In this document: positions 1-8,875 of the stretch, piece by piece
Layout of the letters: every line of letters starts with the position of its first letter
Position numbering within the stretch: the stretch's first letter is position 1
Source: an uncultured Flavihumibacter sp.
GTDB taxonomy: Bacteria; Bacteroidota; Bacteroidia; Chitinophagales; Chitinophagaceae
Direction: 5' to 3'
DNA: 64,000 bases
Assembly: GCA_902168105.1 (NCBI GenBank)
Contig: CABHOY010000024.1
Location: 149,564 to 213,563 of the forward strand
Translations under genes and position numbers: made by a program
The notes under the pieces: generated by a model
Database searches by the model: none
What the model was told of the DNA's origin: nothing
The model's input: the letters and a program-made list of their open reading frames with translations, nothing else

Positions 1-244
1 CTGAACCGGTAGTTTGAATGATGTTGTTTTCGAGAATAGTGGTTTTAAAGAATTTCCTGCCCAGGGTGATCGCAATTACCGCGATAGGTATAGAGGCGGA
101 AACGGTCAGTCCTGCTCTTAATGCCAGGTAAACAGTGGCGGCGCCAAAAATAATCCCGAAAATGCAGCCCAATATGATGGACTTCACTGTAAACTCCTTC
201 ATGTGCACCTCGGGCGCAACAAAAGGCTTGAATTTATCTGCCAT
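1..244 (-). CDS. OPT family oligopeptide transporter, N-terminal part
   Basis: The reading frame opens at an ATG at 244 and runs off the window edge, so only the first 81 residues are visible. The start reads MADKFKPFVAPEV, followed by a membrane segment of the form SIILGCIFGIIFGAATVYLA, the phrase RAGLTVSASIP, and a second hydrophobic stretch. This N-terminus is characteristic of the OPT (oligopeptide/YSL) family of large inner-membrane transporters, which take up peptides or metal chelates by proton symport. The next gene on the same strand is a peptide transporter of a different family (POT), so peptide uptake is a shared theme, but a terminator separates them. The family assignment rests on the N-terminus alone; the substrate cannot be told. 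Confidence 0.75.
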   Translation of the reverse strand, partial: MADKFKPFVAPEVHMKEFTVKSIILGCIFGIIFGAATVYLALRAGLTVSASIPIAVIAITLGRKFFKTTILENNIIQTTGS

Positions 245-471
245 AAGTAGGTTTGATAGTATAGATTTTTGTTGATTAAGAGGCAATATAAGTGAAAAAT
301 CCCTTTTAAAAGTAAGGTTGCCGGTATTTACACCGTTAGAAGCTCGTTTTTCGTTCGTAAGAAAACTGCCCTCGAATATGCCTCTTATTAATTGGTAATC
401 AGAAAAATATATCAAACTAATATCTTGATATGGGTCAGAGCAGGGCCTTTTCTCGCTTCGTCCATATCACT

Positions 472-558
472 ATACCGTCATTTCCATATCATTTCACCGT
501 CATCTCTATATCGAAAGGATATACATATGAGCCTAAAGTGACGGTGAAATGACGGTAT
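472..558. repeat. Long imperfect inverted repeat in intergenic region
   Basis: The 443-base gap between the OPT and POT genes holds no ORF. A 13-bp arm at 489-501 (TCATTTCACCGTC) is exactly complementary to 540-552, and an outer arm at 472-480 (ATACCGTCA) is complementary to 550-558. The motif GACGGT occurs repeatedly in both orientations. The pattern suggests an extended hairpin or a cluster of protein-binding sites upstream of the OPT gene. Its function is unknown. Confidence 0.6.
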
Positions 559-636
559 CAGGATATGGAGATATAGAAACCTAATCAAACCCAGACCGGG
601 ATTGAGTTGTACCAGCATGGTTTTTTGAGGCAATAA

Positions 637-668
637 AAAAGGGTGCAACCTTCAGGCTGCACCCTTTT
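637..668 (-). terminator. Intrinsic terminator of the POT transporter gene
   Basis: An 11-bp stem AAAAGGGTGCA / TGCACCCTTTT closes a short loop and sits 20 bases past the stop of the POT gene. The A-run at 635-640 becomes a U-run on the minus-strand transcript. T residues also follow on the plus strand, so it may act in both directions. Confidence 0.75.
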
Positions 669-687
669 AAACTAATATCAGAAATGC

Positions 688-2394
688 TTAATAAGACCCG
701 GTTTTGTCCTTTACCACTTTGGCAATCCACTTACTGATCATCAGCATGGCGACGCCTGCTATAGCGGCAGATATTACCAGGATCAGGAAGTAAGTGCTCT
801 TGTTAGTGAAGCTATCCCAGAAGGTGGCCATCAGGCCTGCTACCTTACCGGCAATGGCGTTCACCAGGTACCAGCCACCCATCATAAGGGCTGTTACACG
901 GGGAGGAGAGAGCTTGGACACCATGGATAAGCCGATAGGGCTTACGAGGATCTCTCCGACTGTAAATACTGCATAAGTACCAAACAGCCAGGCCATGGAG
1001 GTTTTATCTATATATACGTTTGTCATGGAGGCCGCAAACACCATCAGCAGGGAAGAAGTACCTGCCAGGAAGATACCGAGGGCGATCTTCACCGGGGTAT
1101 TAGGTTCTTTTCCGCGCTTGGCAAGCCAGCCAAACAATCCTACGACAATAAGACTAAAGGCAACAATGAAGAATGGGTTGATAGACTGGAAGATCTCTGT
1201 GGAGATGAGCTTTAGCTTACCATCCTGTGGCCATTTATCCTTTGGTAGGTTCTGGAAATAAGGGTCAGCACCCTGTACTTCGATCGTTTGGCCGTTGGCA
1301 TCTTTGACGGCACGGAAATGCTCGTCTATCTGGGTCACAGTATGTGGCTCGGTAGTTACGGTTTGTAACATACCTAGCGGCTGTGAAGCCTTTTCCATAG
1401 CAGGAGATATCTGGCGGTGGGTATACTGGTCAGCCCATATGGTAAGACCTGTACTGTTCTGGTTATAGATCACCCAGAATACGATCGCTACTGCGAAAAA
1501 GGCCAGTAGAGCGCCCAGACCGCGTTTATCTTCCTGTTGCTTTGAAGTGGTGAAGAGGCGGATATAGAAGATAATGATAGGAATGCAGGCAAACAGGAAT
1601 GCGTCATTAGATTTGGTGCCGAACAGCGTATGACCGAGTAAGTTCGGAGAGCTGATAAAGTAACCGATAACGGCCGCAATAACAGCCGGCAACAGTGCAC
1701 TACCCAGGATCTTTGCGGTAGACATTTCGTCCGGAGACGGCGCTTTCCGTATATCCCCTGCGGCGATAACTTTCTGATTGGTGGCGAAAATGACCAGGCC
1801 TATCAGCATACCTACACCGGCAGCAGCGAAGGCGTGCCCCCATCCGTAGTGGTTACGGAGGTAAGCGGCCACGAAGTTGCAGATAAAGGCGCCGATGTTC
1901 ACGCCCATGTAAAAGATATTGTAGGCCACGTCTTTTTTGGCCCTGAGGTCTTCCCTGTTGTAAATGTTACCGAGAATGGTACCGATGTTGGGTTTGAAGA
2001 AACCGTTACCGATAATGATCAGACCAAGTCCACCGTACATGGCCATGTCACCGGGGAAGGCCAGAGAGAAGTAACCGGCTGCGAGAAGGATGCCCCCCAG
2101 TATGACCGCCCTGCGGTAACCGAGGTAACGGTCGGCCAGCAGGCCGCCAATAAAAGGAGATAAATAAACTAATGCGATGTAAGAACCGACAAGGTCCGCT
2201 GCTTTGGTGGTGTCAAACCCTTTACCGCCATTGGAAGATGGGTCAATGAGGTAAAGGAAAAAAATGCCGATCATCAGGTAATAGCCGAAACGTTCCCACA
2301 TTTCTGTAAAAAAGAGAACGTACAATCCCTTGTGGTGCCCTTTTCCCTTAGGGGAGGGCGAGATTACAGGCTGCTCAACAGCAGTTTGAGTCAT
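688..2394 (-). CDS. POT family proton-dependent peptide transporter
   Basis: This 568-residue protein belongs to the proton-dependent oligopeptide transporter (POT/PTR2) branch of the major facilitator superfamily. It would import di- and tripeptides across the inner membrane with protons. The family signature EMWERFGYY lies near residue 31 at the start of the first membrane helix, and the PNIGTILGNIY stretch matches the second POT signature region. Many hydrophobic segments follow, consistent with 12-14 helices, and a larger soluble loop lies around residues 320-395. The ATG at 2394 is preceded by a normal AT-rich leader. It is transcribed alone and ends at the hairpin at 637-668. The length is slightly above the usual 450-500 residues because of the loop, a known trait of Bacteroidota members. 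Confidence 0.92.
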   Translation of the reverse strand: MTQTAVEQPVISPSPKGKGHHKGLYVLFFTEMWERFGYYLMIGIFFLYLIDPSSNGGKGFDTTKAADLVGSYIALVYLSPFIGGLLADRYLGYRRAVILGGILLAAGYFSLAFPGDMAMYGGLGLIIIGNGFFKPNIGTILGNIYNREDLRAKKDVAYNIFYMGVNIGAFICNFVAAYLRNHYGWGHAFAAAGVGMLIGLVIFATNQKVIAAGDIRKAPSPDEMSTAKILGSALLPAVIAAVIGYFISSPNLLGHTLFGTKSNDAFLFACIPIIIFYIRLFTTSKQQEDKRGLGALLAFFAVAIVFWVIYNQNSTGLTIWADQYTHRQISPAMEKASQPLGMLQTVTTEPHTVTQIDEHFRAVKDANGQTIEVQGADPYFQNLPKDKWPQDGKLKLISTEIFQSINPFFIVAFSLIVVGLFGWLAKRGKEPNTPVKIALGIFLAGTSSLLMVFAASMTNVYIDKTSMAWLFGTYAVFTVGEILVSPIGLSMVSKLSPPRVTALMMGGWYLVNAIAGKVAGLMATFWDSFTNKSTYFLILVISAAIAGVAMLMISKWIAKVVKDKTGSY

Positions 2395-2599
2395 GGTAGA
2401 TCTGTTTAGTTTGTTGTTTGTTTATGGTGTTAGTCAGTCGTTCGAATCCGGCAAGATAAATAAATTCAGCTTTTTATCGGGTAAAATGGTGTTTTTGGTT
2501 AAATTTTGGCCTTTCTTTGCAAAAAATTTGGAAGAACGGGCTGATTGAAAGGTGAATGTAAATTATCAGGAGCACACAGTAGCGAATTTATTTTTTCAT

Positions 2600-3877
2600 A
2601 TGAAGATATTACTATTAGGAAGTGGTGGCAGGGAACATGCCCTGGCATGGAAAATGGCGCAGAGCACATATTGTGAACAGTTATTTATTGCTCCGGGAAA
2701 CGCGGGGACTGCCCAATATGGCCAAAACCTGGACATCGCTGTTTCTGATTTTGAAAAAATAAAGACCTTTTGTCTTGAGAATGCTATCACCCTGGTGGTG
2801 CCTGGCTCTGAAGAACCATTGGTAAATGGTATTTACGATTATTTTCAACAGGATGCCGCTTTACAACATATTCCGGTGATGGGCCCTTCTGCCCTGGGCG
2901 CTCAACTGGAAGGAAGTAAAGCGTTTGCCAAGCAGTTCATGTTACGCCATGATATTCCTACTGCCGCTTACCGCGAGTTCAGCGAGGAAAATTATGAAGA
3001 AGGCGTAGCTTACCTGCGTGCGCATTCCCTGCCGATCGTCCTCAAAGCAGACGGTCTGGCAGCGGGTAAAGGTGTGGTGATCCTGAACGATCATGAAGAA
3101 GCAGTGGTGGAGTTTTCACAGATGATCAAAGACGCGAAGTTTGGCGAAGCAAGTAAGAAAGTAGTGATAGAGCAGTTCCTGACGGGGATCGAATTGTCAG
3201 TATTTGTGCTGACAGACGGTCGTTCGTACAAGATACTGCCTACCGCAAAGGATTATAAACGGATCGGCGAAGGAGACACCGGCCTGAATACGGGCGGTAT
3301 GGGAGCCGTTTCCCCTGTTCCATTTGCCAACAAGGCGTTTATGGATGTGGTGGAAGAACGTATCATCCGTCCTACAGTAGCAGGACTGGAAAAAGAGCAG
3401 ATCGCCTACAACGGTTTTATCTTCTTCGGATTGATCAATGTAGACGGGGAACCGTTTGTGATTGAGTACAACTGCCGTATGGGAGATCCCGAAACAGAGG
3501 TGGTGATGCCAAGACTGCAGAACGATCTGCTGGAGCTTTTTAAAGCGGTGCAGGAAGGACAGCTGTCCGCACAAACGATCTTTGAAGACGCCCGTGTGGC
3601 GACGACCGTTATGCTGGTAGCAAAAGGTTACCCTGAGGCATACGAAAAAGGAAAGGTAATCAGCAACATACCGGCGCCTACGCAGGATCAGTTGGTGTTT
3701 CAGGCAGGAACGAAAGCCGCTGGCGGGGATATCCTCACCAATGGAGGCCGTGTACTGACTATAACTTCCCTGGCAGCTGATCTGGGCATTGCGTTGACCC
3801 ACAGCCGGCAGACTGCTGAAATTATTGATTTTGAAGGCAAATATTACAGGAGGGATATTGGTTTCGAGTTCGTGTAG
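2600..3877 (+). CDS. purD: Phosphoribosylamine--glycine ligase
   Basis: GAR synthetase joins phosphoribosylamine and glycine at the expense of ATP in step two of purine synthesis, in the cytoplasm. The protein of 425 residues has the expected length. It starts MKILLLGSGGREHALAWK, the classic PurD beginning, and carries LKADGLAAGKGVV in the ATP-grasp domain and the CRMGDPETEVVMPRL signature. The frame is open upstream to an ATG at 2552, but family alignment places the start at 2600; the extra 16 residues would be non-conserved. The gene stands alone, divergent from the POT gene. A possible -7 element (TTTCTTTG) lies near 2513-2520. Confidence 0.95.
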   Translation: MKILLLGSGGREHALAWKMAQSTYCEQLFIAPGNAGTAQYGQNLDIAVSDFEKIKTFCLENAITLVVPGSEEPLVNGIYDYFQQDAALQHIPVMGPSALGAQLEGSKAFAKQFMLRHDIPTAAYREFSEENYEEGVAYLRAHSLPIVLKADGLAAGKGVVILNDHEEAVVEFSQMIKDAKFGEASKKVVIEQFLTGIELSVFVLTDGRSYKILPTAKDYKRIGEGDTGLNTGGMGAVSPVPFANKAFMDVVEERIIRPTVAGLEKEQIAYNGFIFFGLINVDGEPFVIEYNCRMGDPETEVVMPRLQNDLLELFKAVQEGQLSAQTIFEDARVATTVMLVAKGYPEAYEKGKVISNIPAPTQDQLVFQAGTKAAGGDILTNGGRVLTITSLAADLGIALTHSRQTAEIIDFEGKYYRRDIGFEFV

Positions 3878-4170
3878 CAGATGTTCATTTACGCCTTTCA
3901 CGCCTTGCCGGCGCGAAAAGTGTAGTCTGATCCAGTGTCCCGTTTAAGCATCGGGAAGGGTCGCGGGGACGACCAGGGAGAGCATAACTCATTCATACAG
4001 AGCACACAATTTAGACAAACCATTTTTCGTTTAAGCGTTTTCGAGAGTCATTACTATGCCGGCTGTTACCTTGTCAATAAGTGTTGCAACTTACTAACCG
4101 GCTCATCAGATACAACAAATAACTTTTTTTAATATTTAGTTGTATTATTGAGAAAACAAACAATTTTTAG
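3878..4170. other. Intergenic region between purD and mreB
   Basis: No convincing gene is present. A 65-codon frame at 3935-4132 lacks any family resemblance and has no start context. A GC-rich hairpin around 3894-3919 (CGCC...GGCG flanked by CTTTC and GAAAAG) sits just after purD and could end its transcript, though it lacks a U-run. The last part becomes strongly AT-rich toward the mreB promoter. Confidence 0.4.
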
Positions 4171-4201
4171 ATTGTATATTCGTTGGAATTATTCATTTTT
4201 G
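4171..4201 (+). promoter_or_regulatory. Candidate promoter of the mre operon
   Basis: ATTG at 4171-4174, then a 19-base spacer and CATTTTTG at 4194-4201, fit the Bacteroidota TTTG / TAnnTTTG promoter with one mismatch in each element. Transcription would begin about 25 bases before the mreB ATG. The call comes from inspection only. Confidence 0.45.
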
Positions 4202-4231
4202 CACACAATAATATTTTGACCATATTAAGCA

Positions 4232-5254
4232 ATGGGGTTCTTTAATTTTTTAACACAGGAAATAGCGATTGACTTAGGTACAGCTAACACGCTGATCATA
4301 CACAACGACCAGGTGGTGGTGGATGAACCTTCCATTGTAGCTATAGAGCGCGCAAGCGGTAAAATCGTGGCGGTAGGAAAGAAGGCAATGATGATGCACG
4401 AGAAGACGCATGAGTACCTGCGTACGATCCGTCCGTTGAAAGATGGTGTGATAGCCGACTTCAACGCGGCAGAAGGTATGCTTCGCGAGATGATCAAACT
4501 GGTGTATCCCAAAAAGCCCTTATTCTCCCCCAGCTGGCGTATGGTTATCTGCATACCCTCCAGCATTACAGAAGTAGAAAAACGCGCCGTACGCGACTCT
4601 GCCGAACAGGCAGGCGCGAAGGAAGTGTTCCTCATACATGAACCTATGGCCGCTGCATTAGGTATCGGCATTGACGTTGAAGAACCCGTAGGTAACATGA
4701 TCATTGACATAGGGGGCGGTACCACTGGTATCTCCGTGATCGCCCTGGCAGGTATCGTTTGTGACCAGAGTATCCGTATCGCAGGTGATGAATTCACCGC
4801 TGATATCATGGAAGCCCTGCGTCGCTATCATAGCTTGTTGATCGGTGAAAGGACCGCTGAACAGATCAAGATCCAGATCGGCTCCGCGTTGAAAGAACTG
4901 GACAACCCACCAGATGACGTAGCCGTAAACGGCCGTGACCTGGTAACGGGTATTCCTAAACAAATTATGGTGTCTTATCAGGAAGTAGCTGAAGCATTGG
5001 ATAAATCCATCTTCAAGATCGAAGAAGCTATCCTGAAAGCACTGGAAACCACGCCGCCGGAACTGGCCGCAGATATCTACCGCAGAGGGTTGTACCTGAC
5101 CGGTGGTGGTGCACTGCTCCGCGGACTGGATAAACGTCTCACACAGAAGATTAAGCTGCCAGTGCACGTTGCGGACGATCCGTTACGCGCCGTGGTAAGA
5201 GGTACCGGAATAGCACTGAAACACGTAGGTAAATATCCGTTCCTAATGCAATAA
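4232..5254 (+). CDS. mreB: Rod shape-determining protein MreB
   Basis: MreB is the bacterial actin homologue that polymerises under the inner membrane and guides lateral cell-wall synthesis. The 340-residue length is normal. The phosphate-1 motif DLGTANT lies at residues 14-20 and the phosphate-2 motif DIGGGTTG near residue 158. The N-terminus MGFFNFLTQ is a short amphipathic stretch of the kind that binds membrane. It is the first gene of the mreB-mreC-mreD-mrdA-rodA cluster; mreC follows after a stable hairpin (5267-5295). Its product works with MreC/MreD, PBP2 and RodA, all encoded downstream in the standard order, which suggests a rod or filament-shaped cell at some growth stage. Confidence 0.97.
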   Translation: MGFFNFLTQEIAIDLGTANTLIIHNDQVVVDEPSIVAIERASGKIVAVGKKAMMMHEKTHEYLRTIRPLKDGVIADFNAAEGMLREMIKLVYPKKPLFSPSWRMVICIPSSITEVEKRAVRDSAEQAGAKEVFLIHEPMAAALGIGIDVEEPVGNMIIDIGGGTTGISVIALAGIVCDQSIRIAGDEFTADIMEALRRYHSLLIGERTAEQIKIQIGSALKELDNPPDDVAVNGRDLVTGIPKQIMVSYQEVAEALDKSIFKIEEAILKALETTPPELAADIYRRGLYLTGGGALLRGLDKRLTQKIKLPVHVADDPLRAVVRGTGIALKHVGKYPFLMQ

Positions 5255-5266
5255 TATCAGGAAATG

Positions 5267-5295
5267 TACAAGGCAGTTCCAAAGACTGCCTTGTA
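5267..5295 (+). other. Perfect hairpin between mreB and mreC
   Basis: An 11-bp perfect stem (TACAAGGCAGT / ACTGCCTTGTA) with a 7-base loop lies 13 bases after the mreB stop. No U-run follows, so it is not a classical terminator. It is placed to protect or process mreB mRNA, or to lower read-through into mreC, giving more MreB than MreC. Its presence favours the mreC start at GTG 5321, since the alternative ATG at 5264 would put the hairpin inside the coding region. Confidence 0.65.
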
Positions 5296-5320
5296 TACTT
5301 CTACCAAGAAAATATATCCT

Positions 5321-6208
5321 GTGCGTAATCTCATCATTTTCTTTAGGCGCTATTTTAATTTTTTTCTGTTTCTGCTGCTGGAAGTGATTTGCATTGTGCT
5401 GGTATTCCGGAACAACGATCTTCAGAAATCAGCCTACCTCAACTCCGCCAATAGTCTCAGTGCCAGGTTATACGAACGTTACAACAATGTGGAGTATTAC
5501 TTTCACCTGAAAGCTACCAATGATAGCCTGGTGAAAGAAAATGCCCGCCTCCATAATATGTTGCGCACCAGCTTTGACAGCGTTTCCGTTGATAATATTG
5601 TCAAATTAGACACCATCCGCCATTATAGCACCGATACTACCCGTAAAGTGATCGGTACAGAAGTACGCCGCTACCTCTACAAAGAAGCGAAAGTGGTGAA
5701 CAACAGCATTAACAGTCCCATTAACTATATTACTATCCGGCGTGGCCGGGCTGATGGCCTCAAACCCAATATGGGTGTAGTAGGACCAAGTGGTGTAGTA
5801 GGCGTAGTACGTAGTGTGAATGAGAATTACGCCGTGGTGTTATCCCTCCTGTCAAAAGGAAAGAACTTTGGTTTCAGCGCCCGTTTGAGTTATAGCAAGG
5901 AAATGGGTACCGTACGCTGGTACGGTGGTGAAGCAGGATATGCAGTGATGGAAGATGTGCCGAAAAGTGTAAAACTGATCAGAGGAGATACGGTAGTAAC
6001 AAGCGGTTATTCCGCACTATTTCCGGAAAATATCCCTATCGGATACGTAGAGTCTTATACCGTGGCAGATAAATCCAGTACTTCCTATACTATCAGGATC
6101 AAACTGGCGACTAACTTTTATAATCTTCAGTATGTCTATGTCATAGACAATCTGTTGAAAGACGAACAACAATCTTTGGAAGATTCAACCTACAGGCTGA
6201 TTAAATGA
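5321..6208 (+). CDS. mreC: Rod shape-determining protein MreC
   Basis: MreC is a bitopic membrane protein of the elongasome that links MreB and MreD to PBP2 and RodA in the periplasm. From the GTG at 5321 the protein has 295 residues and begins MRNLIIFFRRYFNFFLFLLLE. This is a cytoplasmic stub and one membrane helix, then a coiled-coil region (about residues 50-80) and the beta-rich MreC core (GVVGPSGVVGVVRSV, TSGYSALFPENIPIGYV). An in-frame ATG at 5264 would add 19 residues, but that stretch encodes the perfect hairpin between mreB and mreC and is not typical of the family, so I prefer the GTG. Its stop overlaps the mreD start by 4 bases, so the two are translationally coupled. Confidence 0.92.
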   Translation: MRNLIIFFRRYFNFFLFLLLEVICIVLVFRNNDLQKSAYLNSANSLSARLYERYNNVEYYFHLKATNDSLVKENARLHNMLRTSFDSVSVDNIVKLDTIRHYSTDTTRKVIGTEVRRYLYKEAKVVNNSINSPINYITIRRGRADGLKPNMGVVGPSGVVGVVRSVNENYAVVLSLLSKGKNFGFSARLSYSKEMGTVRWYGGEAGYAVMEDVPKSVKLIRGDTVVTSGYSALFPENIPIGYVESYTVADKSSTSYTIRIKLATNFYNLQYVYVIDNLLKDEQQSLEDSTYRLIK

Positions 6209-6714
6209 GTATACTGTTAAGAAATATTATCCGCTTCGTGCTCTTACTGCTGTTGCAGGTATTTGTACTGAAAGAGATCCGGTTACACCAGCTGGTAGGA
6301 CTTAACCTGTATATGTTGTTCATACTGCTGCTGCCTTTCAATATGCCCCGCCCAGCGCTGATGCTGGTAGCGTTATTAATGGGCCTTAGTCTGGACATGT
6401 TTATGGACACAATGGGTATGCACGCTGCAGCCTGTGTATTTATCGCTTATCTCCGTCCGTTCATCATCAATATACTGTCTCCGCAGGGTGGTTTTGAAAC
6501 GACCCAAAAAACACCTTCCATGACCAGCATGGGAGTTTCCCAATTCCTGACCTATATCGCAATCCTGGTATTCTTACACAATCTGGTGTATTTCCCACTG
6601 GAAGTGTTTAGCCTTGGGAGCTTCTTCTACCTGCTTTTGAAGATCCTGTTGTCAACAGCTGCCAGTATCGTACTGATCGTGTTGTACGAATTACTGTTCT
6701 TTTCCAAGAAGTAG
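6205..6714 (+). CDS. mreD: Rod shape-determining protein MreD
   Basis: MreD is a small polytopic inner-membrane protein of the elongation complex. The 169-residue product is almost wholly hydrophobic with about five predicted helices, and its start overlaps mreC by ATGA. Sequence conservation in MreD is weak, so the call rests on length, topology and position between mreC and mrdA. The 199-base gap to mrdA may hold an internal promoter (TAACTTTA at 6805-6812 resembles a -7 element) but shows no clear terminator. Confidence 0.9.
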   Translation: MSILLRNIIRFVLLLLLQVFVLKEIRLHQLVGLNLYMLFILLLPFNMPRPALMLVALLMGLSLDMFMDTMGMHAAACVFIAYLRPFIINILSPQGGFETTQKTPSMTSMGVSQFLTYIAILVFLHNLVYFPLEVFSLGSFFYLLLKILLSTAASIVLIVLYELLFFSKK

Positions 6715-6913
6715 GCGTGGAGTATAGTCCAGAGACCATATTTAGTAGATGATTATGTTTTGTTAAAATCAGGAATAGTAACAGATAGCACAGAACGTAA
6801 TATCTAACTTTAGAAGAAATTGAAAGTCATATTATAAAGCAACAGGTCGCTTGCTTCATCTTTCTGCCAAACGGTGGGGGAGGCCGTAAAGTGGCCACAT
6901 TATTTCAGCGTAA

Positions 6914-8869
6914 ATGTCTGTCTATAATCAGCCCAGGAAAAGAGTAATACAGTTTATCATCCTCGGAATGGTAATATTGATGATTACCAGATTGTTCTTT
7001 TTGCAGGTAGTGGAAAAGAAATATTCCAAGCTGGCGGATGCCAACGCGGTACTCCGCAAAGTGGTGTACCCCAGCCGTGGTATTATCTTTGACCGCAAAG
7101 GCAGAAGCATCCTTAGCAATGATGCTATGTATGACCTCGTGGTAACGCCGATCAGTGTCAAGAATATTGATACGGCTTACATGTGTGAGATCCTCCAGAT
7201 AGATAAAGAAGAATTCAGAAAACGTATCACGACCGCTATTATCAAGAATGGTAGCCGTCGTGTATCAGTGTTTGCAGCCCTGCTGCCACCCGAAATGTTC
7301 GGCCGCCTGCAAGAAAGCATGTATATGTTCCAGCCAGGTTTTGAGCTGGTACAACGCCAGATCCGCTCCTACCCTTTCAATGCTGCCGCCAATATACTTG
7401 GTTATATCGGAGAAGTATCTCCCCAGATGTTGCAGAAACCAGCGTACAGCGCCTATAACCAGGGCGACTACCTGGGTATGACCGGCCTTGAAAGAACATA
7501 TGAAAGCGTGTTGATGGGGACCCGTGGTATACAGTACCTCGTAAAAGATAACCTTAACCGCCCGCAGGGGCCTTATGAAAAAGGAGAATTCGATACGGCC
7601 GCTATCGCAGGTAAAAATCTCCGCCTGGCACTGGACGTAGATCTCCAGGTATTAGGTGAACACCTGATGCGTAACAAGATCGGCAGCATCGTGGCTATCG
7701 ACCCGCGCACAGGAGGTATCCTGACCATGGTAAGTGCTCCTACTTTCGATCCGAACCTGCTGACCGGCTCTTACAGAGCGCGCAACTTCAGCAGATTGTT
7801 CTCAGATACCACAAAACCACTGTTTAACCGTGCTATCCAGGCAGGATATCCACCGGGATCCTCCATGAAACCGCTGACGGCCCTGATTGCACTGGATGAA
7901 GGTGTGATCACGCCCAGTTTTGGTTTCCCCTGCTTTGGCTCTTATAATTATTGCGGCCGACCGATCGCCTGTACGCACCATAATGCCGGACACGCAGCCA
8001 ACCTGCGACTGGCTATTGCAAACTCCTGTAACGCCTACTTCGTACACCTTTACAGGATGGAAGTGGACGCTAACAAATGGGGTGGCGTAAAGAAAGGACA
8101 TCAGAAGTGGCACGACTATATTTCCTCTTTCGGTCTGGGACACAGACTTGGAGTAGACATTCCGGGTGAATCGCCTGGTAAAGCTATTGATACTACCGGT
8201 ATGAATAAACTGTACCGTGGTCAATGGAACTCTTGTTCTGAACTATACGTTGGTATGGGCCAGGGACAGGTAGTGGCTACGCCGATGCAGATGGCGAACG
8301 CTATGTGTCTAATCGCCAATAAGGGTTATTATTATTTGCCTCATTTTGTGGACAAAATTGATAATGACGAAGGCGACCTGCTGAAAAAATATAGAGAGAA
8401 ACATACCGTGGCACACGTATCCGACTCTTCCTATATGCCGGTTATCTATGGTATGGAGGATGTAGTGGAAAGAGGTACAGGTGTTTCTGCAAAAATTGAA
8501 GGTGAGATCGTGTGTGGTAAAACAGGTACCGCAGAGAACAACGCTATTGTGAACGGTAAACTGGCTAAACTGAAGAACCACTCCGTTTTCGTAGCCTTTG
8601 CTCCCAGGGATAATCCGAAGATCGCTATCGCAGTGATCGTAGAGAACGCCGGTTTCGGTAGTACTTACGCGGCGCCAATCGCAAGTCTGATCATGGAGAA
8701 ATACCTGCATGATACGATCTCTGTGAAGCGCAAGCCACAAATGAAGACGTTGCTGGAATACAATACACTGGACCCGGTTGTACGGGAAAAATCCAAGCTT
8801 GACTCATTGAACGGAGCCAGCGCAAAAATGACATCAGATCAGATACTTAAACTTTATTTCCGGGATTAA
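6914..8869 (+). CDS. mrdA: Penicillin-binding protein 2 (elongation transpeptidase)
   Basis: PBP2 cross-links peptidoglycan during cell elongation. It is anchored in the inner membrane by one N-terminal helix (about residues 11-31) and acts in the periplasm. The 651-residue protein has the pedestal domain starting with YPSRGIIFDRKGR and the full transpeptidase motif set: S316-S-M-K319 with Ser316 as the acylated nucleophile, S371-C-N373, and K536-T-G538 within KTGTAE. It sits upstream of rodA, its glycosyltransferase partner, with only 6 bases between the genes. Expected targets are beta-lactams of the mecillinam type, as for PBP2 in general. No active-site residue is missing. Confidence 0.95.
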   Translation: MSVYNQPRKRVIQFIILGMVILMITRLFFLQVVEKKYSKLADANAVLRKVVYPSRGIIFDRKGRSILSNDAMYDLVVTPISVKNIDTAYMCEILQIDKEEFRKRITTAIIKNGSRRVSVFAALLPPEMFGRLQESMYMFQPGFELVQRQIRSYPFNAAANILGYIGEVSPQMLQKPAYSAYNQGDYLGMTGLERTYESVLMGTRGIQYLVKDNLNRPQGPYEKGEFDTAAIAGKNLRLALDVDLQVLGEHLMRNKIGSIVAIDPRTGGILTMVSAPTFDPNLLTGSYRARNFSRLFSDTTKPLFNRAIQAGYPPGSSMKPLTALIALDEGVITPSFGFPCFGSYNYCGRPIACTHHNAGHAANLRLAIANSCNAYFVHLYRMEVDANKWGGVKKGHQKWHDYISSFGLGHRLGVDIPGESPGKAIDTTGMNKLYRGQWNSCSELYVGMGQGQVVATPMQMANAMCLIANKGYYYLPHFVDKIDNDEGDLLKKYREKHTVAHVSDSSYMPVIYGMEDVVERGTGVSAKIEGEIVCGKTGTAENNAIVNGKLAKLKNHSVFVAFAPRDNPKIAIAVIVENAGFGSTYAAPIASLIMEKYLHDTISVKRKPQMKTLLEYNTLDPVVREKSKLDSLNGASAKMTSDQILKLYFRD

Positions 8870-8875
8870 TCAGTT

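Noticed and set aside
3197..3901. 234-codon frame opposite purD
   Set aside because: Antisense to a certain gene, Cys/His-rich noise, no domain.
6778..6812. GTAACA and GTAATA before mrdA with TAACTTTA
   Set aside because: The two words are 19 bp apart and not in phase with the -7-like element.
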